NCBI RefSeq assembly: GCF_000820305.1
Contig: NZ_CDBH01000021.1
Location: 1-64,000, forward strand
DNA from: Aeromonas dhakensis
GTDB lineage: Bacteria > Pseudomonadota > Gammaproteobacteria > Enterobacterales > Aeromonadaceae
Direction: 5' to 3'
Length of the DNA: 64,000 bases
Under the pieces are notes generated by a model. It was given only the letters and a program-made list of their open reading frames with translations. It was not told the DNA's origin and ran no database searches. Positions 1-9,249 of this stretch are shown here, piece after piece. Each line of letters opens with the position of its first letter. The stretch's first letter is position 1. The position numbers and the translations under genes are program-made.

Positions 1-1
1 C

Positions 2-874
2 CAGGTGTGCGGCGAGCTGCGCCAGCTGGTGGGGGAGATCCAGGGGGCGGTGGGGCAGGTAGACGGGGCCTGCGGTGAGGTGAGCAGCACCACCCGCGCC
101 ATCGTCACCGATCTGGCGAGCCAGAATCAGCGGGTCGATACGGTGGCGGCGGCCATCGAGCAGATGTCGGTCAGCACCCGGGATGTGGCGGGCAATATCG
201 CCGAAGCGGCGCGGGCCGCCCAGCAGGCCGAGCAGCAGACCCGCCAGGGCGGCCACGAGCTGACCCGCATGACGGCCACCATGCAGCAGATTGCCGCCAT
301 GATTGCCCAGGCGAACGAGGCGATGGGCCAGCTCAGCAGCCAGAGCGAGCAGGTGGGACGCGTCACCGAGGTGATCGCCACCATCGCCGAGCAGACCAAT
401 CTGCTGGCGCTCAACGCCGCCATCGAGGCGGCGCGGGCTGGCGAGCAGGGGCGCGGTTTTGCGGTGGTGGCCGACGAGGTGCGCCTGCTGGCGAGCCGCA
501 CCAGCCAGTCCACCGAGGAGATCAGCCAGACCATCGCCAGCATCCAGCAGCAGACCCGCCAGACCGTCAACACGGTCGGCAGCGGTACCCGGCTGGTGGA
601 GGAGGGGCGCGGCGCCGTCGACTCGGTGACCGCGACCCTGGACGCCATGTTGCAGCTGGTGCAGGACTTGTCGGGTCAGCTAGGGGCCATCGCCACCGCG
701 ACCGAGCAGCAGTCGCGGGTGGCGCAGGAGGTGGCGGGCACGGTGGAGGAGATCGCCGGGCTCAGCCGGCAGTCGAGCCAGCGCAGCCAGCAGGGGGAGG
801 AGATAGTGGCCAGGCTGGCGCAGGATACCGGCCGCTTGACGGCGGTGATCAGCCGCTTCGAACTGGATGCCTGA
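2..874 (+). CDS. Methyl-accepting chemotaxis protein, C-terminal part (cut by window start)
   Basis: The frame is open from the first bases, so the start and any sensor and membrane segments lie outside the window. The visible ~290 residues are the cytoplasmic signalling coiled coil of a chemotaxis transducer. The conserved hairpin tip that contacts CheA/CheW is clear ([16 protein letters not shown], followed by [12 protein letters not shown]), flanked by Gln/Ala/Glu-rich helices typical of methylation regions. The C-terminus ends FELDA and lacks the NWETF-type pentapeptide used to tether CheR/CheB in some transducers. The ligand cannot be inferred from this part. A strong hairpin terminator follows. 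Confidence 0.93.
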   Translation, partial: QVCGELRQLVGEIQGAVGQVDGACGEVSSTTRAIVTDLASQNQRVDTVAAAIEQMSVSTRDVAGNIAEAARAAQQAEQQTRQGGHELTRMTATMQQIAAMIAQANEAMGQLSSQSEQVGRVTEVIATIAEQTNLLALNAAIEAARAGEQGRGFAVVADEVRLLASRTSQSTEEISQTIASIQQQTRQTVNTVGSGTRLVEEGRGAVDSVTATLDAMLQLVQDLSGQLGAIATATEQQSRVAQEVAGTVEEIAGLSRQSSQRSQQGEEIVARLAQDTGRLTAVISRFELDA

Positions 875-892
875 GGCTGACAAGGCCCATGA

Positions 893-924
893 AAACGGGG
901 CAGGCCGCTTGGCCTGCCCCGTTT
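893..924. terminator. Bidirectional Rho-independent terminator between the MCP gene and rfaH
   Basis: A 14-bp perfect stem (left arm 893-906, right arm 911-924, loop GCTT) has an A run on the left and a T-rich stretch on the right. It lies between the convergent MCP and rfaH genes and can serve both. Confidence 0.85.
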
Positions 925-969
925 CTTTTCAGCCTTGCTGGCAAGAGATGGTTGCTCTGACCTGGCGGG

Positions 970-1470
970 TCACTCCAGCCGGCGGAAGGACTGGTTGTCG
1001 AAGCTGCTGCTGGTCTCCTGGTTGAGCAGGCTCACCAGCAGGATCGCGCGTTTGTCGCCATCCGGCTCCAGATAGATGGCCTCAAAGCCGGCCAGCGGAC
1101 CGGATTCTATCAATACCTTGTCGCCCTGGGTTGGCAGGTTGGCGTAGCTGGCGCGTGCCTCGTCGCTGTCGTCCCGGCTCATCAGCTGATAGACCAGCTG
1201 GCTGTTGATGGCAGTCCACTCCCGCCCGAAGTGGATGATCCGGCTGATGCCGCGGGTGGACTTCAGGGTGACCGGGGTGACCTCTTCCAGATCCACGTAG
1301 ATGAACAGGTAGTTGGGGAACATGGGCTCCCGCACCGGGACTCGCTTGCCCCGCCGCAGTTTTTCAATTTCCACCATGGGATAGTAGGACTCGATCCCCT
1401 GGGCTTCGAGATGGGCGCGGGCGCGGGCCTCTTCTTTTGGCTTGCAGTAGGCCAGATACCATTTTTTCAT
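970..1470 (-). CDS. rfaH: Transcription antitermination factor RfaH
   Basis: A specialised NusG paralogue that joins RNA polymerase at ops sites and promotes transcription and translation of long operons such as LPS, capsule and conjugation genes. The 166-residue product matches the usual ~162. The N-terminal NGN domain opens KKWYLAYCKPKEE and has the RGKR and EPMFPNYLF stretches; the C-terminal KOW region has GDKVLIESGPLAGFEAIY. I start at the ATG at 1470, which gives the family N-terminus; the longer frame upstream runs into the metQ terminator. No ops element was recognised in this window, so its targets are elsewhere. Confidence 0.93.
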   Translation of the reverse strand: MKKWYLAYCKPKEEARARAHLEAQGIESYYPMVEIEKLRRGKRVPVREPMFPNYLFIYVDLEEVTPVTLKSTRGISRIIHFGREWTAINSQLVYQLMSRDDSDEARASYANLPTQGDKVLIESGPLAGFEAIYLEPDGDKRAILLVSLLNQETSSSFDNQSFRRLE

Positions 1471-1522
1471 GTGATGAATATGTTCGTGTTGCCGTGCTCG
1501 CCGATATGATAGCGGCAGCAAT

Positions 1523-1553
1523 AAAAAAGGCCACGCATTGCGTGGCCTTTTTT
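1523..1553 (-). terminator. Terminator of the metNIQ operon
   Basis: A 14-bp perfect stem (1523-1536 with 1540-1553, loop ATT) flanked by A6 and T6 runs lies 14 bases past the metQ stop. It also insulates rfaH, which is transcribed in the same direction downstream. Confidence 0.88.
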
Positions 1554-1566
1554 GCCGAGTGAGTGA

Positions 1567-2367
1567 TTACCAACCTTTCACCAGGCCGCCTTTGAACAGT
1601 TCCAGCCCTTTCTTGTAGACGTCATCGGTCTGGAAGGCCTGTACGAACTGTTTGACCTTCTCGTCGTCCTTGTTGTTGTCGCGGGCGACGATCAGGTTGA
1701 CGTAGGGGGACTCCTTGTCCTCGACAAACAGGCCGTTCTCGGTCGGGGTCAGGCCGATCTGACCGGCGAAGGTGTTGTTGATGATGGCCAAGTCCACGTC
1801 TTCCAGCGAGCGCGGCAGCTGGGCAGCTTCCAGCTCGACGATCTTGAAGTTGCGCGGGTTGCTGGCGATGTCCAGCACGGTCGCTTCCAGACCAGCACCC
1901 TCTTTGAGCTTCAGCAGACCCTGCTTCTCCAGCAGGATCAGGGAGCGGCCCAGGTTGGTCGGATCGTTCGGCACCGCGATCTGGGCACCATCTTTCAGCT
2001 CGGAGAGGGCCTTGATATTCTTGGAGTAACCGGCGATCGGGTAGACGAAGGTGTTGCCGACCGGCACCAGCTTGAAGCCGCGATCACGGATCTGGGCATC
2101 CAGATAGGGCTTGTGCTGGAAGGCGTTGACGTCAACGCTGCCATCGTTCAGGGCCACGTTCGGGGTGACGTAGTCGGAGAAGTTGACCACCTCGACGGTC
2201 AGGCCGTATTTCTCCTTGGCCACTTTGGCGGCCACTTCAACCAGTTCGGTCTCGGGACCGGCGATGGCGCCCACTTTCAGGGTCTTGTTCTCTTCTTTTT
2301 GACCGCAACCGGCCAGTACCAGGGTAGCCAGCAGGGCAGCCGCTACGGATTTGATGCCAAATTTCAT
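1567..2367 (-). CDS. metQ: D-methionine ABC transporter substrate-binding lipoprotein MetQ
   Basis: Periplasmic methionine-binding lipoprotein of the MetNIQ importer. The 266-residue product begins MKFGIKSVAAALLATLVLAG with the lipobox cysteine at residue 21, followed by the NlpA-family body (KVGAIAGPE, NVALNDGSVDVNAFQHKPYL, NDPTNLGRSL). The ATG at 2367 is chosen because a perfect AGGAGG lies 5 bases upstream (2372-2377); the extended frame would put residues ahead of the signal peptide. It is the last gene of metN-metI-metQ, followed by a terminator. Confidence 0.95.
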   Translation of the reverse strand: MKFGIKSVAAALLATLVLAGCGQKEENKTLKVGAIAGPETELVEVAAKVAKEKYGLTVEVVNFSDYVTPNVALNDGSVDVNAFQHKPYLDAQIRDRGFKLVPVGNTFVYPIAGYSKNIKALSELKDGAQIAVPNDPTNLGRSLILLEKQGLLKLKEGAGLEATVLDIASNPRNFKIVELEAAQLPRSLEDVDLAIINNTFAGQIGLTPTENGLFVEDKESPYVNLIVARDNNKDDEKVKQFVQAFQTDDVYKKGLELFKGGLVKGW

Positions 2368-2392
2368 AAAACCTCCTGTCAGAAATCGACGA

Positions 2393-3046
2393 TTAACGAT
2401 GATCACATTTGTTGACCAGGCGCTCACCCGCGCTCTGGATGAGTTGAACCAGCACTACCAGGATCACGACGGTGACCAGCATGACGGTCGGGTCAAAGCG
2501 CTGATAGCCGTAGCGAATACCCACATCGCCCAGTCCACCGCCCCCGATGGCACCAGCCATGGCGGAGTAGTTCACCAGCGTGACGAGGGTGATGGTGACG
2601 CTGTTGAGGATGCCGGGCAGGGCCTCGGGCAGCAGCACCTTGGTGATGATTTGCAATGGCTTGGCGCCCATCGCCTTGGCCGCTTCCAGCAGGCCGTCCG
2701 GCACCTCCATCAGGGCCCCTTCCACCAGGCGGGCGATGAAGGGGATGCAACCGACGGTCAGCGGCACGATGGCGGCGATGGTGCCGATGCTGGTGCCGAC
2801 GATCAGCCGGGTCAGCGGGATGATGGCGACCAGCAGGATGATGAAGGGTACCGAGCGACCCACGTTGACCACCATGCCCAGGGTGCGGTTGAGCAGCGGG
2901 TTGGCCAGGATCTGGCCGGCCTTGGTCACGTGCAGCGCCACGCCGAGCGGCAGACCGAGCAGGCAGCCGAACAGGGCGGAGGCAAACACCATGATGAGGG
3001 TGTCGCCCAGGGCCGTGAACAGCAGATTAATCATTGCTTCGGACAT
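2393..3046 (-). CDS. metI: Methionine ABC transporter permease MetI
   Basis: Inner-membrane permease of the methionine importer, 217 residues, the normal family size. It has about five hydrophobic segments and a BPD-type cytoplasmic loop ([27 protein letters not shown] region) that docks to MetN. Its 5' end overlaps the 3' end of metN by 20 bases, so the two are probably translationally coupled. The 25-base gap to metQ carries the strong metQ ribosome-binding site. Confidence 0.95.
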   Translation of the reverse strand: MSEAMINLLFTALGDTLIMVFASALFGCLLGLPLGVALHVTKAGQILANPLLNRTLGMVVNVGRSVPFIILLVAIIPLTRLIVGTSIGTIAAIVPLTVGCIPFIARLVEGALMEVPDGLLEAAKAMGAKPLQIITKVLLPEALPGILNSVTITLVTLVNYSAMAGAIGGGGLGDVGIRYGYQRFDPTVMLVTVVILVVLVQLIQSAGERLVNKCDHR

Positions 3047-4070
3047 AACCCATTACCTCCAGCTGAATATGGTTGTCGATGAAGAACTGCTGGGTGGCCT
3101 CGCACTGGACCTCATCCCCGAACAGTTCCGCCAGCAGGAAGCCGAACTTGACGCCACCGGCGTACTCGATGTCGGCGCTCAGAATGCTGATGTCGATGTT
3201 GAAGCGGCGGCTTGCCTCCGAGATGAGCGGCGTGTCGACCGTGCTGCCGGTAAAGCCGAGTTTCACCAGCGGATAGCTGGCGGGTACTCGATTGCTACTC
3301 ATCCGATCCTGATACTCCTGGGGCACTTCCAGGTGGATGGTGGAGTGGATGAAATCCCGCGCCAGCTGGGTCTTGGCATTGCTGAAGAACCAGGCCACTT
3401 CGCCCTGCTCGATCAGCCGGCCGTCACTGATGATGGCCACTTCGTCGCAGATCCCCTTCACCACGTCCATCTCGTGGGTGATGAGCAGTATGGTGAGACC
3501 CAGCTTGACGTTGATCTCCTTGAGCAGGGTCAGGATCGAGCGGGTGGTCTGCGGGTCGAGGGCCGAGGTGGCCTCGTCGCACAGCAGCACCTTGGGGGCC
3601 GGGGCCAGCGCCCGGGCGATGGCGACCCTCTGCTTCTGGCCGCCGGATAGCTCTGACGGATAGGCGTGGGCGCGGGCTTCCAGCCCGACCAGCACCAGCA
3701 GTTCGGTGACCCGGCTCTGGATCTTGTCCTTGCTCCAGCCCGCCAGCTCCAGCGGAAAGGCGATGTTGGCGGAGACGGTGCGGGAGGCCAGCAGGTTGAA
3801 GTGCTGGAAGATCATCCCGATCTGGCGGCGGGCCTGGGTCAGATCCCGCTCGCTCAGGGCGACCAGATCCTGGCCGTCGACGATGACCTGGCCATCCGTC
3901 GGGCGCTCCAGCAGGTTGACGCAGCGGATGAGGGTGCTCTTGCCGGCACCGGAGGCACCGATCACCCCGAAAATTTTGCCTTGCGGCACATGCAGGCTGA
4001 CATCACGCAGGGCGTGCACGGCATCACTGCCTTTACCGTAGACTTTGTTGAGACCGATCAACTTAATCAT
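3027..4070 (-). CDS. metN: Methionine ABC transporter ATP-binding protein MetN
   Basis: ATPase of the methionine importer, 347 residues. Walker A is GASGAGKST, the signature is [15 protein letters not shown], and Walker B is [11 protein letters not shown]. The C-terminal ~100 residues (from about [18 protein letters not shown]) form the NIL regulatory domain that binds methionine and inhibits transport. The start is the ATG at 4070 ([14 protein letters not shown]), as in the family, rather than the longer frame. First gene of the operon, downstream of MetJ-type boxes at 4173-4220. Confidence 0.95.
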   Translation of the reverse strand: MIKLIGLNKVYGKGSDAVHALRDVSLHVPQGKIFGVIGASGAGKSTLIRCVNLLERPTDGQVIVDGQDLVALSERDLTQARRQIGMIFQHFNLLASRTVSANIAFPLELAGWSKDKIQSRVTELLVLVGLEARAHAYPSELSGGQKQRVAIARALAPAPKVLLCDEATSALDPQTTRSILTLLKEINVKLGLTILLITHEMDVVKGICDEVAIISDGRLIEQGEVAWFFSNAKTQLARDFIHSTIHLEVPQEYQDRMSSNRVPASYPLVKLGFTGSTVDTPLISEASRRFNIDISILSADIEYAGGVKFGFLLAELFGDEVQCEATQQFFIDNHIQLEVMGYVRSND

Positions 4071-4166
4071 GGATTCTTCCGTGCTAACAGCCTTAAAGCA
4101 CAGGGCGCTACAGGCGGGTGAATTGGGCAGAGGTTTCACTGGGTTGCTCTGCCATCATGGAGGATG

Positions 4167-4220
4167 ATGCTAAGATGTCTGGATGGCCGTGTCAACGCGT
4201 GTTTATACATCTAGACGTCT
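4167..4220 (-). promoter_or_regulatory. metNIQ promoter with phased MetJ boxes
   Basis: On the minus strand, TTGACA (4195-4190) is separated by 17 bases from TAGCAT (4172-4167). Met boxes (consensus AGACGTCT) occur at 4213-4220 (AGACGTCT, perfect palindrome), 4205-4212 (ATACATCT on the plus strand) and 4173-4180 (AGATGTCT). All three sit on the same 8-bp register that MetJ dimers use. The last box touches the -10, and the tandem pair lies just upstream of the -35. This predicts repression by MetJ with S-adenosylmethionine. Confidence 0.8.
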
Positions 4221-4541
4221 AAAAAAGTGCTAAGGATTGCCACTGGTTGACTAAGGCCGACGGTGATCCGGTTCACATCAATATTGTATTTGGCAGTGTA
4301 GTAGGATTGCCGAATATCAAATGGCAAATACACCATTATCACTTCCTTTATTAGTCGTGAGACGGATTCAGCTGCTCATCCTTTTACTCCCCCCGGGTTG
4401 GCACAAATCATTCCATTTTGTGTCGATCGCTGCTTTCTTGGCCGGCTTCTTGATGCAGCACAACAAGGGCCGTGCTTTGGCTTGGCTTGCAATAGCCTGT
4501 TTTTTATACTGAATGGGCACGACATACAGGAGGGCAACCTG
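4221..4541. other. Intergenic region between metN and the 4542 gene
   Basis: About 320 bases, more AT-rich than the neighbours, between divergent transcription units. It contains a 63-codon open frame (4321-4512) with a hydrophobic translation but no convincing ribosome-binding site, which I do not call a gene. It probably holds the promoter of the 4542 gene. No hairpin or riboswitch was recognised. Confidence 0.5.
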
Positions 4542-4997
4542 ATGCGATTTCAACAAATCAAAGACTTGCTGCTCTATCTGGAGCAGGTGCATCACCAGCT
4601 TGGACTCTGTTACGGGCGCCTCATGACCCAGGTGGATGGCGAGCGCAGCCGGCTGCTGCTGGCCTATCTGCAGCAGCGGGAGGAGGCGGCTGGTACCCAG
4701 CTGGATGACTACCTGAGCGAACTTGGCGAAGGGGTGAAGGAGACCTGGCTGGAGCGGGGCTTCAGCGAGGATCTGCTGCCCGGGATCCGGCGCCTTGACC
4801 TGCCCGCCACGGCCCAGACCCAGGACATAGTGCAGCTGGTGTGCCGGCAGGAGGAGAAACTCATCGGTGAGCTCAGCCATCTGGCCCGGGAGTGTCCGAC
4901 CGAGGAGACGGTGCGGCTGCTCGGTGGCCTGGCCACGCAGGAGCAGACCCGCCTGACCCGGTTGGTGCACGGCGCCCATCGGCTCGACGACCTCTAG
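4542..4997 (+). CDS. Hypothetical helical protein
   Basis: 151 residues, not recognised. The ATG at 4542 is chosen because CAGGAGGG lies 7-14 bases upstream; the frame extends further 5' but that part reads as non-coding. The sequence looks all-helical and charged, with recurring Glu/His/Gln spacing (EQVHHQLGLCYGRL, QQREEAAGTQLDDYL, QEEKLIGELSHLA, QEQTRLTRLVHGAH) that resembles ferritin-like four-helix bundles, though I cannot assign metal ligands. There is no signal peptide or membrane segment. It stands alone, divergent from metNIQ, and ends just before a strong terminator. Confidence 0.75.
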   Translation: MRFQQIKDLLLYLEQVHHQLGLCYGRLMTQVDGERSRLLLAYLQQREEAAGTQLDDYLSELGEGVKETWLERGFSEDLLPGIRRLDLPATAQTQDIVQLVCRQEEKLIGELSHLARECPTEETVRLLGGLATQEQTRLTRLVHGAHRLDDL

Positions 4998-5050
4998 GGG
5001 ATGGCCGCTGTCGAGGTGTGCGGCGCATAGTGAAAAATGTGTGGGGAAAA

Positions 5051-5090
5051 CAGCAGAGGCCCGGCAATGCCGGGCCTCTGCTGTTTGTTG
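5051..5090. terminator. Bidirectional terminator between the 4542 gene and ppgK
   Basis: A 15-bp perfect stem (5051-5065 with 5069-5083, loop AAT) with AAAA on the left and TTTGTTGTT on the right. It lies between convergent genes. Its core CCCGGCAATGCCGGG recurs with one change in the terminator at 30793. Confidence 0.88.
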
Positions 5091-5102
5091 TTCACGACGG
5101 GC

Positions 5103-5858
5103 TCATGCCGACTGGCGGGCGGCGGTGAGTTCGGCGGCGTGCAGGGCGGCGCCTATGATGCCGGCCTGATTGAGGTTGGCGGCCGCTACCAGCGGGGCAC
5201 GGGTCTCAATCTTGTCGATGAACTTGTCGAGCTTGGCGGCGCTGCCGCTGCCCAGGATGAAGAGGTCGGGGGAGAACAGAAACTCGAGGCGAGACAGGTA
5301 CTTGTTGAAGCGCTTGCCCCAGCGGCCCCAGGAGAGATCCTCGCGCTTGCGCACCGCGTCCGAGCAGTAGTGCTCGGCCACCATCCCTTCCAGCATCAGG
5401 TGACCCAGCTCGGTGTTGGGCAGCAGATGGCCGTTGACGAAGACGGCGGTGCCGATGCCGGTGCCGACCGTGATGAGGATGATCACCCCCTGGCGATCCC
5501 GGCCGTTGCCGTAGCGCATCTCCGCCAGACCGGCCGCATCGGCGTCGTTCAGCACGTGGCAGGGCTGGCCGGTCACGTCGCCGAACAGGTGGGCGACGTC
5601 GGTCTCAATCCAGCTCTTGTCGATGTTGGCCGCACTCTTGGCGATGCCGTTGTGGATGGTGGCGGGAAAGCCGCAGCCCACCGGGCCCTTCCAGTCGAAG
5701 TGTTCCACCAGCGCCTTGAGGGTATGCGCCACGGCGGCCGGGGTGGCCGGCTGCGGCGTCACCAGCCGGTGGCGTTCGCCAATCAGCTCGCCCGTTGCGG
5801 TGTCGACCAGGCATCCCTTGATCCCCGAACCACCGATATCCACTCCCAACATCTGCAT
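5103..5858 (-). CDS. ppgK: Polyphosphate glucokinase (ROK family)
   Basis: Phosphorylates glucose to glucose-6-phosphate, probably with inorganic polyphosphate as donor. The 251-residue ROK fold shows the N-terminal phosphate loop [11 protein letters not shown], the sugar-binding region [14 protein letters not shown] and the second phosphate motif [14 protein letters not shown]. The length and the motif ELGHLMLEG match PpgK better than ATP-dependent ROK glucokinases. It lies 83 bases downstream of queG in the same direction and may share its transcript. ATP use in addition to polyphosphate cannot be excluded. Confidence 0.85.
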   Translation of the reverse strand: MQMLGVDIGGSGIKGCLVDTATGELIGERHRLVTPQPATPAAVAHTLKALVEHFDWKGPVGCGFPATIHNGIAKSAANIDKSWIETDVAHLFGDVTGQPCHVLNDADAAGLAEMRYGNGRDRQGVIILITVGTGIGTAVFVNGHLLPNTELGHLMLEGMVAEHYCSDAVRKREDLSWGRWGKRFNKYLSRLEFLFSPDLFILGSGSAAKLDKFIDKIETRAPLVAAANLNQAGIIGAALHAAELTAARQSA

Positions 5859-5941
5859 CAGCTTGTTCCTTTTGTTGTGCCGACCATCGACCGTCGGCAG
5901 AGCATGAAAAAATGACCTGGATCCGGCAAGGGGCAGATCGT

Positions 5942-7069
5942 CTATGCGTGATCCGGCAGACCTTTTTCGATGCAGCGGATCAGCAAGCGGGTCTTTTTGT
6001 TGTCATCCTGCTGGCGCCGGGCCAGGGTCGCCAGCGCCCACTCGATATGTTCGGCCACCATGGGCTCGGCTTCCGTCAGCGCCTGCTGCAGGGCCATCAT
6101 TACCTCCTGACTGGCCGGGCCGTTGCCAAGGGCCACCGCCAGGTTGCGGCGCCAGCGCTGATAGCCGATGCGGCGAATGGGGCTGCCTTCCGTGTGCTTG
6201 AGAAACTCGCTCTCGCTCCAGCCCCACAAGGTCAAGAGGGGCGGGCGGTGCAGATTGGGGCGCGGGCTGAAGTCGGGCTCAGGGCTGGCATTGGCGTAGC
6301 GGTTCCAGGGGCAGATGAGCTGGCAGTCGTCACAGCCATAGATGCGGTTGCCCATCAGCGGCCGGAACTCTACGGGGATGGGGCCGTCGTTTTCGATGGT
6401 GAGATAGGAGATGCAGCGGCGGCCATCCACCACGTAGGGGGCGACAATGGCGCCGGTGGGGCAGATGTTGATGCAGGCCACGCACTTGCCGCACTGCTCT
6501 TTCTCCACCGCCGCATCCAGCGGCAGCGGCAGGCTGAGCAGCAGCTCCCCCAGAAAGAAGAAGGAGCCCGCCGACTCGTTGAGCAGCAGCGAGTGTTTGC
6601 CCACCCAGCCGAGGCCGGCCTTGGCCGCCAGCGGTCGCTCCAGAATGGGGGCCGAGTCGACGAAGGGGCGCCAGCCCAGCGCCTCGCAGCGCTGCTCGAT
6701 GCGCTCCCCCAACTGCTTGAGCCGGCTGCGCAGCAGCTTGTGGTAGTCGCGACCAAGGGCATAGCGGCTGATGTAGCCGAGGGTGGGATCGCGCAGGGTG
6801 GCGGCGAAGCCCGCCTCGAACGGGAGATAGTTCATCCGCACCGACAGCACCCGCAAGGTGCCCGGTAGCAGCTCGTGGGGGCGAGCCCGCATCATGCCGT
6901 GGCGCGCCATGTAGTCCATGCTGCCGTGATAGCCAGCGTCCAGCCAGGCTTGCAGCCTGGGCTCTTCGAGGGTGAGATCCGTGTCGGTGATGCCGGCCTG
7001 GTCGAATCCTAGCTCGTTCGCCCAGAGCTTGATATCTTGGGCCAGTTGATGAAGTTCGGCCGTGGTCAT
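5942..7069 (-). CDS. queG: Epoxyqueuosine reductase QueG
   Basis: Cobalamin-dependent iron-sulfur enzyme catalysing the last step of queuosine formation in tRNA (epoxyqueuosine to queuosine). The 375-residue product has two 4Fe-4S cluster motifs, [16 protein letters not shown] and [14 protein letters not shown], and the catalytic-domain stretch [20 protein letters not shown]. The C-terminal ~70 residues look like the HEAT-like helical tail. It is divergent from nnr, the arrangement found in Escherichia coli. The gap of 186 bases to nnr must contain both promoters. Confidence 0.95.
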   Translation of the reverse strand: MTTAELHQLAQDIKLWANELGFDQAGITDTDLTLEEPRLQAWLDAGYHGSMDYMARHGMMRARPHELLPGTLRVLSVRMNYLPFEAGFAATLRDPTLGYISRYALGRDYHKLLRSRLKQLGERIEQRCEALGWRPFVDSAPILERPLAAKAGLGWVGKHSLLLNESAGSFFFLGELLLSLPLPLDAAVEKEQCGKCVACINICPTGAIVAPYVVDGRRCISYLTIENDGPIPVEFRPLMGNRIYGCDDCQLICPWNRYANASPEPDFSPRPNLHRPPLLTLWGWSESEFLKHTEGSPIRRIGYQRWRRNLAVALGNGPASQEVMMALQQALTEAEPMVAEHIEWALATLARRQQDDNKKTRLLIRCIEKGLPDHA

Positions 7070-7255
7070 GGCGCCGCCGGTCCTGCTGGCGGGCGGCCTG
7101 AGCGTGCACCGGGATGGGAGTGTACTGTCATGCTGTATCGCATCTCTGGGGGCTTGCTGCCAAGGTTAACCGATGAGGGCGTTTGCCGCCGTCATACTGC
7201 ATCATGAGCCCGGTGCCCGCCGGACCGGATCAATGGATGAGAGTCAGGAGCCGTC

Positions 7256-8767
7256 ATGGAACAGGTCATCGGGGATGCTATCAGCGGGAAAGAGGGGCAG
7301 AGCTTACCACAATCACTGTGGCGGACTGAACAGATCCGTGCCCTGGAGCGGGAGTGGGCCGAACGCGAGGGACTGAGCCTCTATGCCCTGATGGAGCGCG
7401 CCGGCGCTGCGCTGCGCACCTACGCCACCCACCACTGGCCGCACAGCCGGTGCTGGTGGATCTTTACCGGCCCCGGCAACAACGGTGGCGACGGCTACGT
7501 GCTGGCCCGCCTGGCGAGACAGCTGGGTCTTGAGCCCCAGGTGATTGCCGTGCGAGATCCCGCCGAGCTGATGGGGGATGCCAGGCGGGCCGCCGACGAG
7601 TGGCTGGCGATGGGGGGCACAGTGGTGTCGCCCGAGGAGCGGGAACTCGACCGGCTGCCGGCCCCGGATCTGGTGATAGATGCACTGCTTGGCACCGGTG
7701 TCCATATCCGGCTGTCACCGCTCATGACAAAGATCGTCGCAACAATCAATGGCTTGCAGGTGCCCGTGTTGGCGGTGGATCTCCCCTCCGGCCTCAATGC
7801 CGATACCGGCTGCGCCATGGGAGCCGTGGTGCGCGCCAGCCGTACCCTCACCTTCATCGGCATCAAGCAGGGCATGCTCACCGCCGACGGGGTGGATTGC
7901 GTTGGTCGGCTCGACTGCGACACCCTCGGCGTCACCGCGCCGCCCGAGTGGCAGGCGGCCGCCGCGCGCGTCGATTATCCTTCTCTTCGCGCCAGGCTGA
8001 CGCCGCGCCAGCGCTCGTCCCACAAGGGCTCCCACGGCAAGGTGCTGCTGGTGGGGGGCAATGCGGGGATGCAGGGGGCCATCGTGCTGGCCGCGCGCGC
8101 CTGCCTGCGGGCCGGTGCTGGTCTGGTCCGGGTGTGCCAGCATCCTGATCACCTGCCCGCCAGCCTCTACCAGGCCGAATTGATGGGCAGTCAGGCCGGC
8201 GGGGATGAAAGCTGGGCCTCGGTGCGGGTGGTGGGACCGGGTCTGGGTCAGGATGAGTGGGGTCGGCGCCATTTTGAGTCATTTGTTAACGAGCAGGTGC
8301 CACTGGTATTGGATGCCGATGGATTGAATTGGCTGGCGCAATGTCCTCGTCATCAGGATAATTGGGTGCTCACGCCCCATCCGGGCGAGGCGGCCCGCCT
8401 GCTGGGCTGCACCATTGCCGAGATCGCCGCGGATCGCTTTGCCGCGGTGCAGCGTCTGCAGCAGCGCTTCGGCGGTGTGGTGCTGCTCAAGGGGGCGGGG
8501 ACGCTGATCCACGACGGCAAGGGGATGGCGCTCTGCAACGAGGGCAATCCCGGCATGGCCAGTGGCGGCATGGGCGACCTGTTATCTGGTATAATCGCCG
8601 CCCTTTTGGCCCAGGGCTGGTCTGCCGCCGAGGCAGCCCGACTGGGCGCCGTGATCCACGGGGAAGCGGCCGATCTGGCCGCTGCAGACGGAGAGCGGGG
8701 CATGCTGGCATCAGACCTGCTGCCCTTTATCCGTCGACTGGTTAATCCCGACACCATAACAAGCTAA
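7256..8767 (+). CDS. nnr: Bifunctional NAD(P)HX epimerase / ADP-dependent NAD(P)HX dehydratase
   Basis: Repairs hydrated NADH and NADPH. The 503 residues split into an N-terminal YjeF_N epimerase (about 25-220; [16 protein letters not shown], and [13 protein letters not shown]) and a C-terminal ribokinase-like dehydratase (about 235-500; [31 protein letters not shown] and the catalytic [16 protein letters not shown]). Length agrees with the fused enterobacterial enzyme. First gene of the plus-strand series running to hflC, with tsaE beginning 8 bases downstream. Confidence 0.95.
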   Translation: MEQVIGDAISGKEGQSLPQSLWRTEQIRALEREWAEREGLSLYALMERAGAALRTYATHHWPHSRCWWIFTGPGNNGGDGYVLARLARQLGLEPQVIAVRDPAELMGDARRAADEWLAMGGTVVSPEERELDRLPAPDLVIDALLGTGVHIRLSPLMTKIVATINGLQVPVLAVDLPSGLNADTGCAMGAVVRASRTLTFIGIKQGMLTADGVDCVGRLDCDTLGVTAPPEWQAAAARVDYPSLRARLTPRQRSSHKGSHGKVLLVGGNAGMQGAIVLAARACLRAGAGLVRVCQHPDHLPASLYQAELMGSQAGGDESWASVRVVGPGLGQDEWGRRHFESFVNEQVPLVLDADGLNWLAQCPRHQDNWVLTPHPGEAARLLGCTIAEIAADRFAAVQRLQQRFGGVVLLKGAGTLIHDGKGMALCNEGNPGMASGGMGDLLSGIIAALLAQGWSAAEAARLGAVIHGEAADLAAADGERGMLASDLLPFIRRLVNPDTITS

Positions 8768-8775
8768 AGAAGAAC

Positions 8776-9249
8776 ATGGCAAAACAGTTGATGATGACAC
8801 TGCCGGACGAGGCAGCAACCGTGGCACTGGGTGGCCGTCTGGCCCACGCCTGCCAGCAGGCGACCACTGTCTTCCTGCATGGGGCCCTCGGGGCCGGCAA
8901 GACCACCCTGACTCGTGGCTGGGTGCAGGGGCTGGGTCATGAGGGCAAGGTCAAGAGCCCGACCTACACCCTGGTGGAGCCCTACGAGCTGGCCGACTGG
9001 CAGCTTTACCACTTCGATCTCTATCGGCTGGCCGACCCGGAAGAGCTGGAGTTCATGGGGATCCGCGACTACTTCGGCGCCAACACCCTCTGTCTGGTGG
9101 AGTGGCCGGAAAAGGGCGACGGCTGGCTGCCTGCGCCGGATCTCGAGATCACCCTGAGTTATGCAAACGAGCAGCGTGAGGTGCAGATTGACGCCCGCAC
9201 TGCTATTGGCGAAGCCATTCTGGAACGGTTGTCATCTACGTGCGCTTGA
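8776..9249 (+). CDS. tsaE: tRNA threonylcarbamoyladenosine biosynthesis ATPase TsaE
   Basis: ATPase of the TsaBDE complex that makes t6A37 in ANN-decoding tRNAs. 157 residues with Walker [15 protein letters not shown], the switch region [11 protein letters not shown] and the [18 protein letters not shown]-like block here written [18 protein letters not shown]. Standard size (E. coli 153). Located 8 bases after nnr and overlapping amiB by 10 bases, so probably translated from the same message. Confidence 0.95.
   Translation: MAKQLMMTLPDEAATVALGGRLAHACQQATTVFLHGALGAGKTTLTRGWVQGLGHEGKVKSPTYTLVEPYELADWQLYHFDLYRLADPEELEFMGIRDYFGANTLCLVEWPEKGDGWLPAPDLEITLSYANEQREVQIDARTAIGEAILERLSSTCA

Noticed and set aside
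4141-4300. SAM riboswitch upstream of metNIQ
   Set aside because: No stem arrangement of any SAM class is visible; clear MetJ boxes explain the control.
4321-4512. 63-codon hydrophobic frame upstream of the 4542 gene
   Set aside because: There is no ribosome-binding site and it lies inside the probable promoter region.
8587-8594. TATAAT-like sequence inside nnr, possible tsaE promoter
   Set aside because: No matching -35 and it lies in a conserved coding segment; one hexamer is expected by chance.
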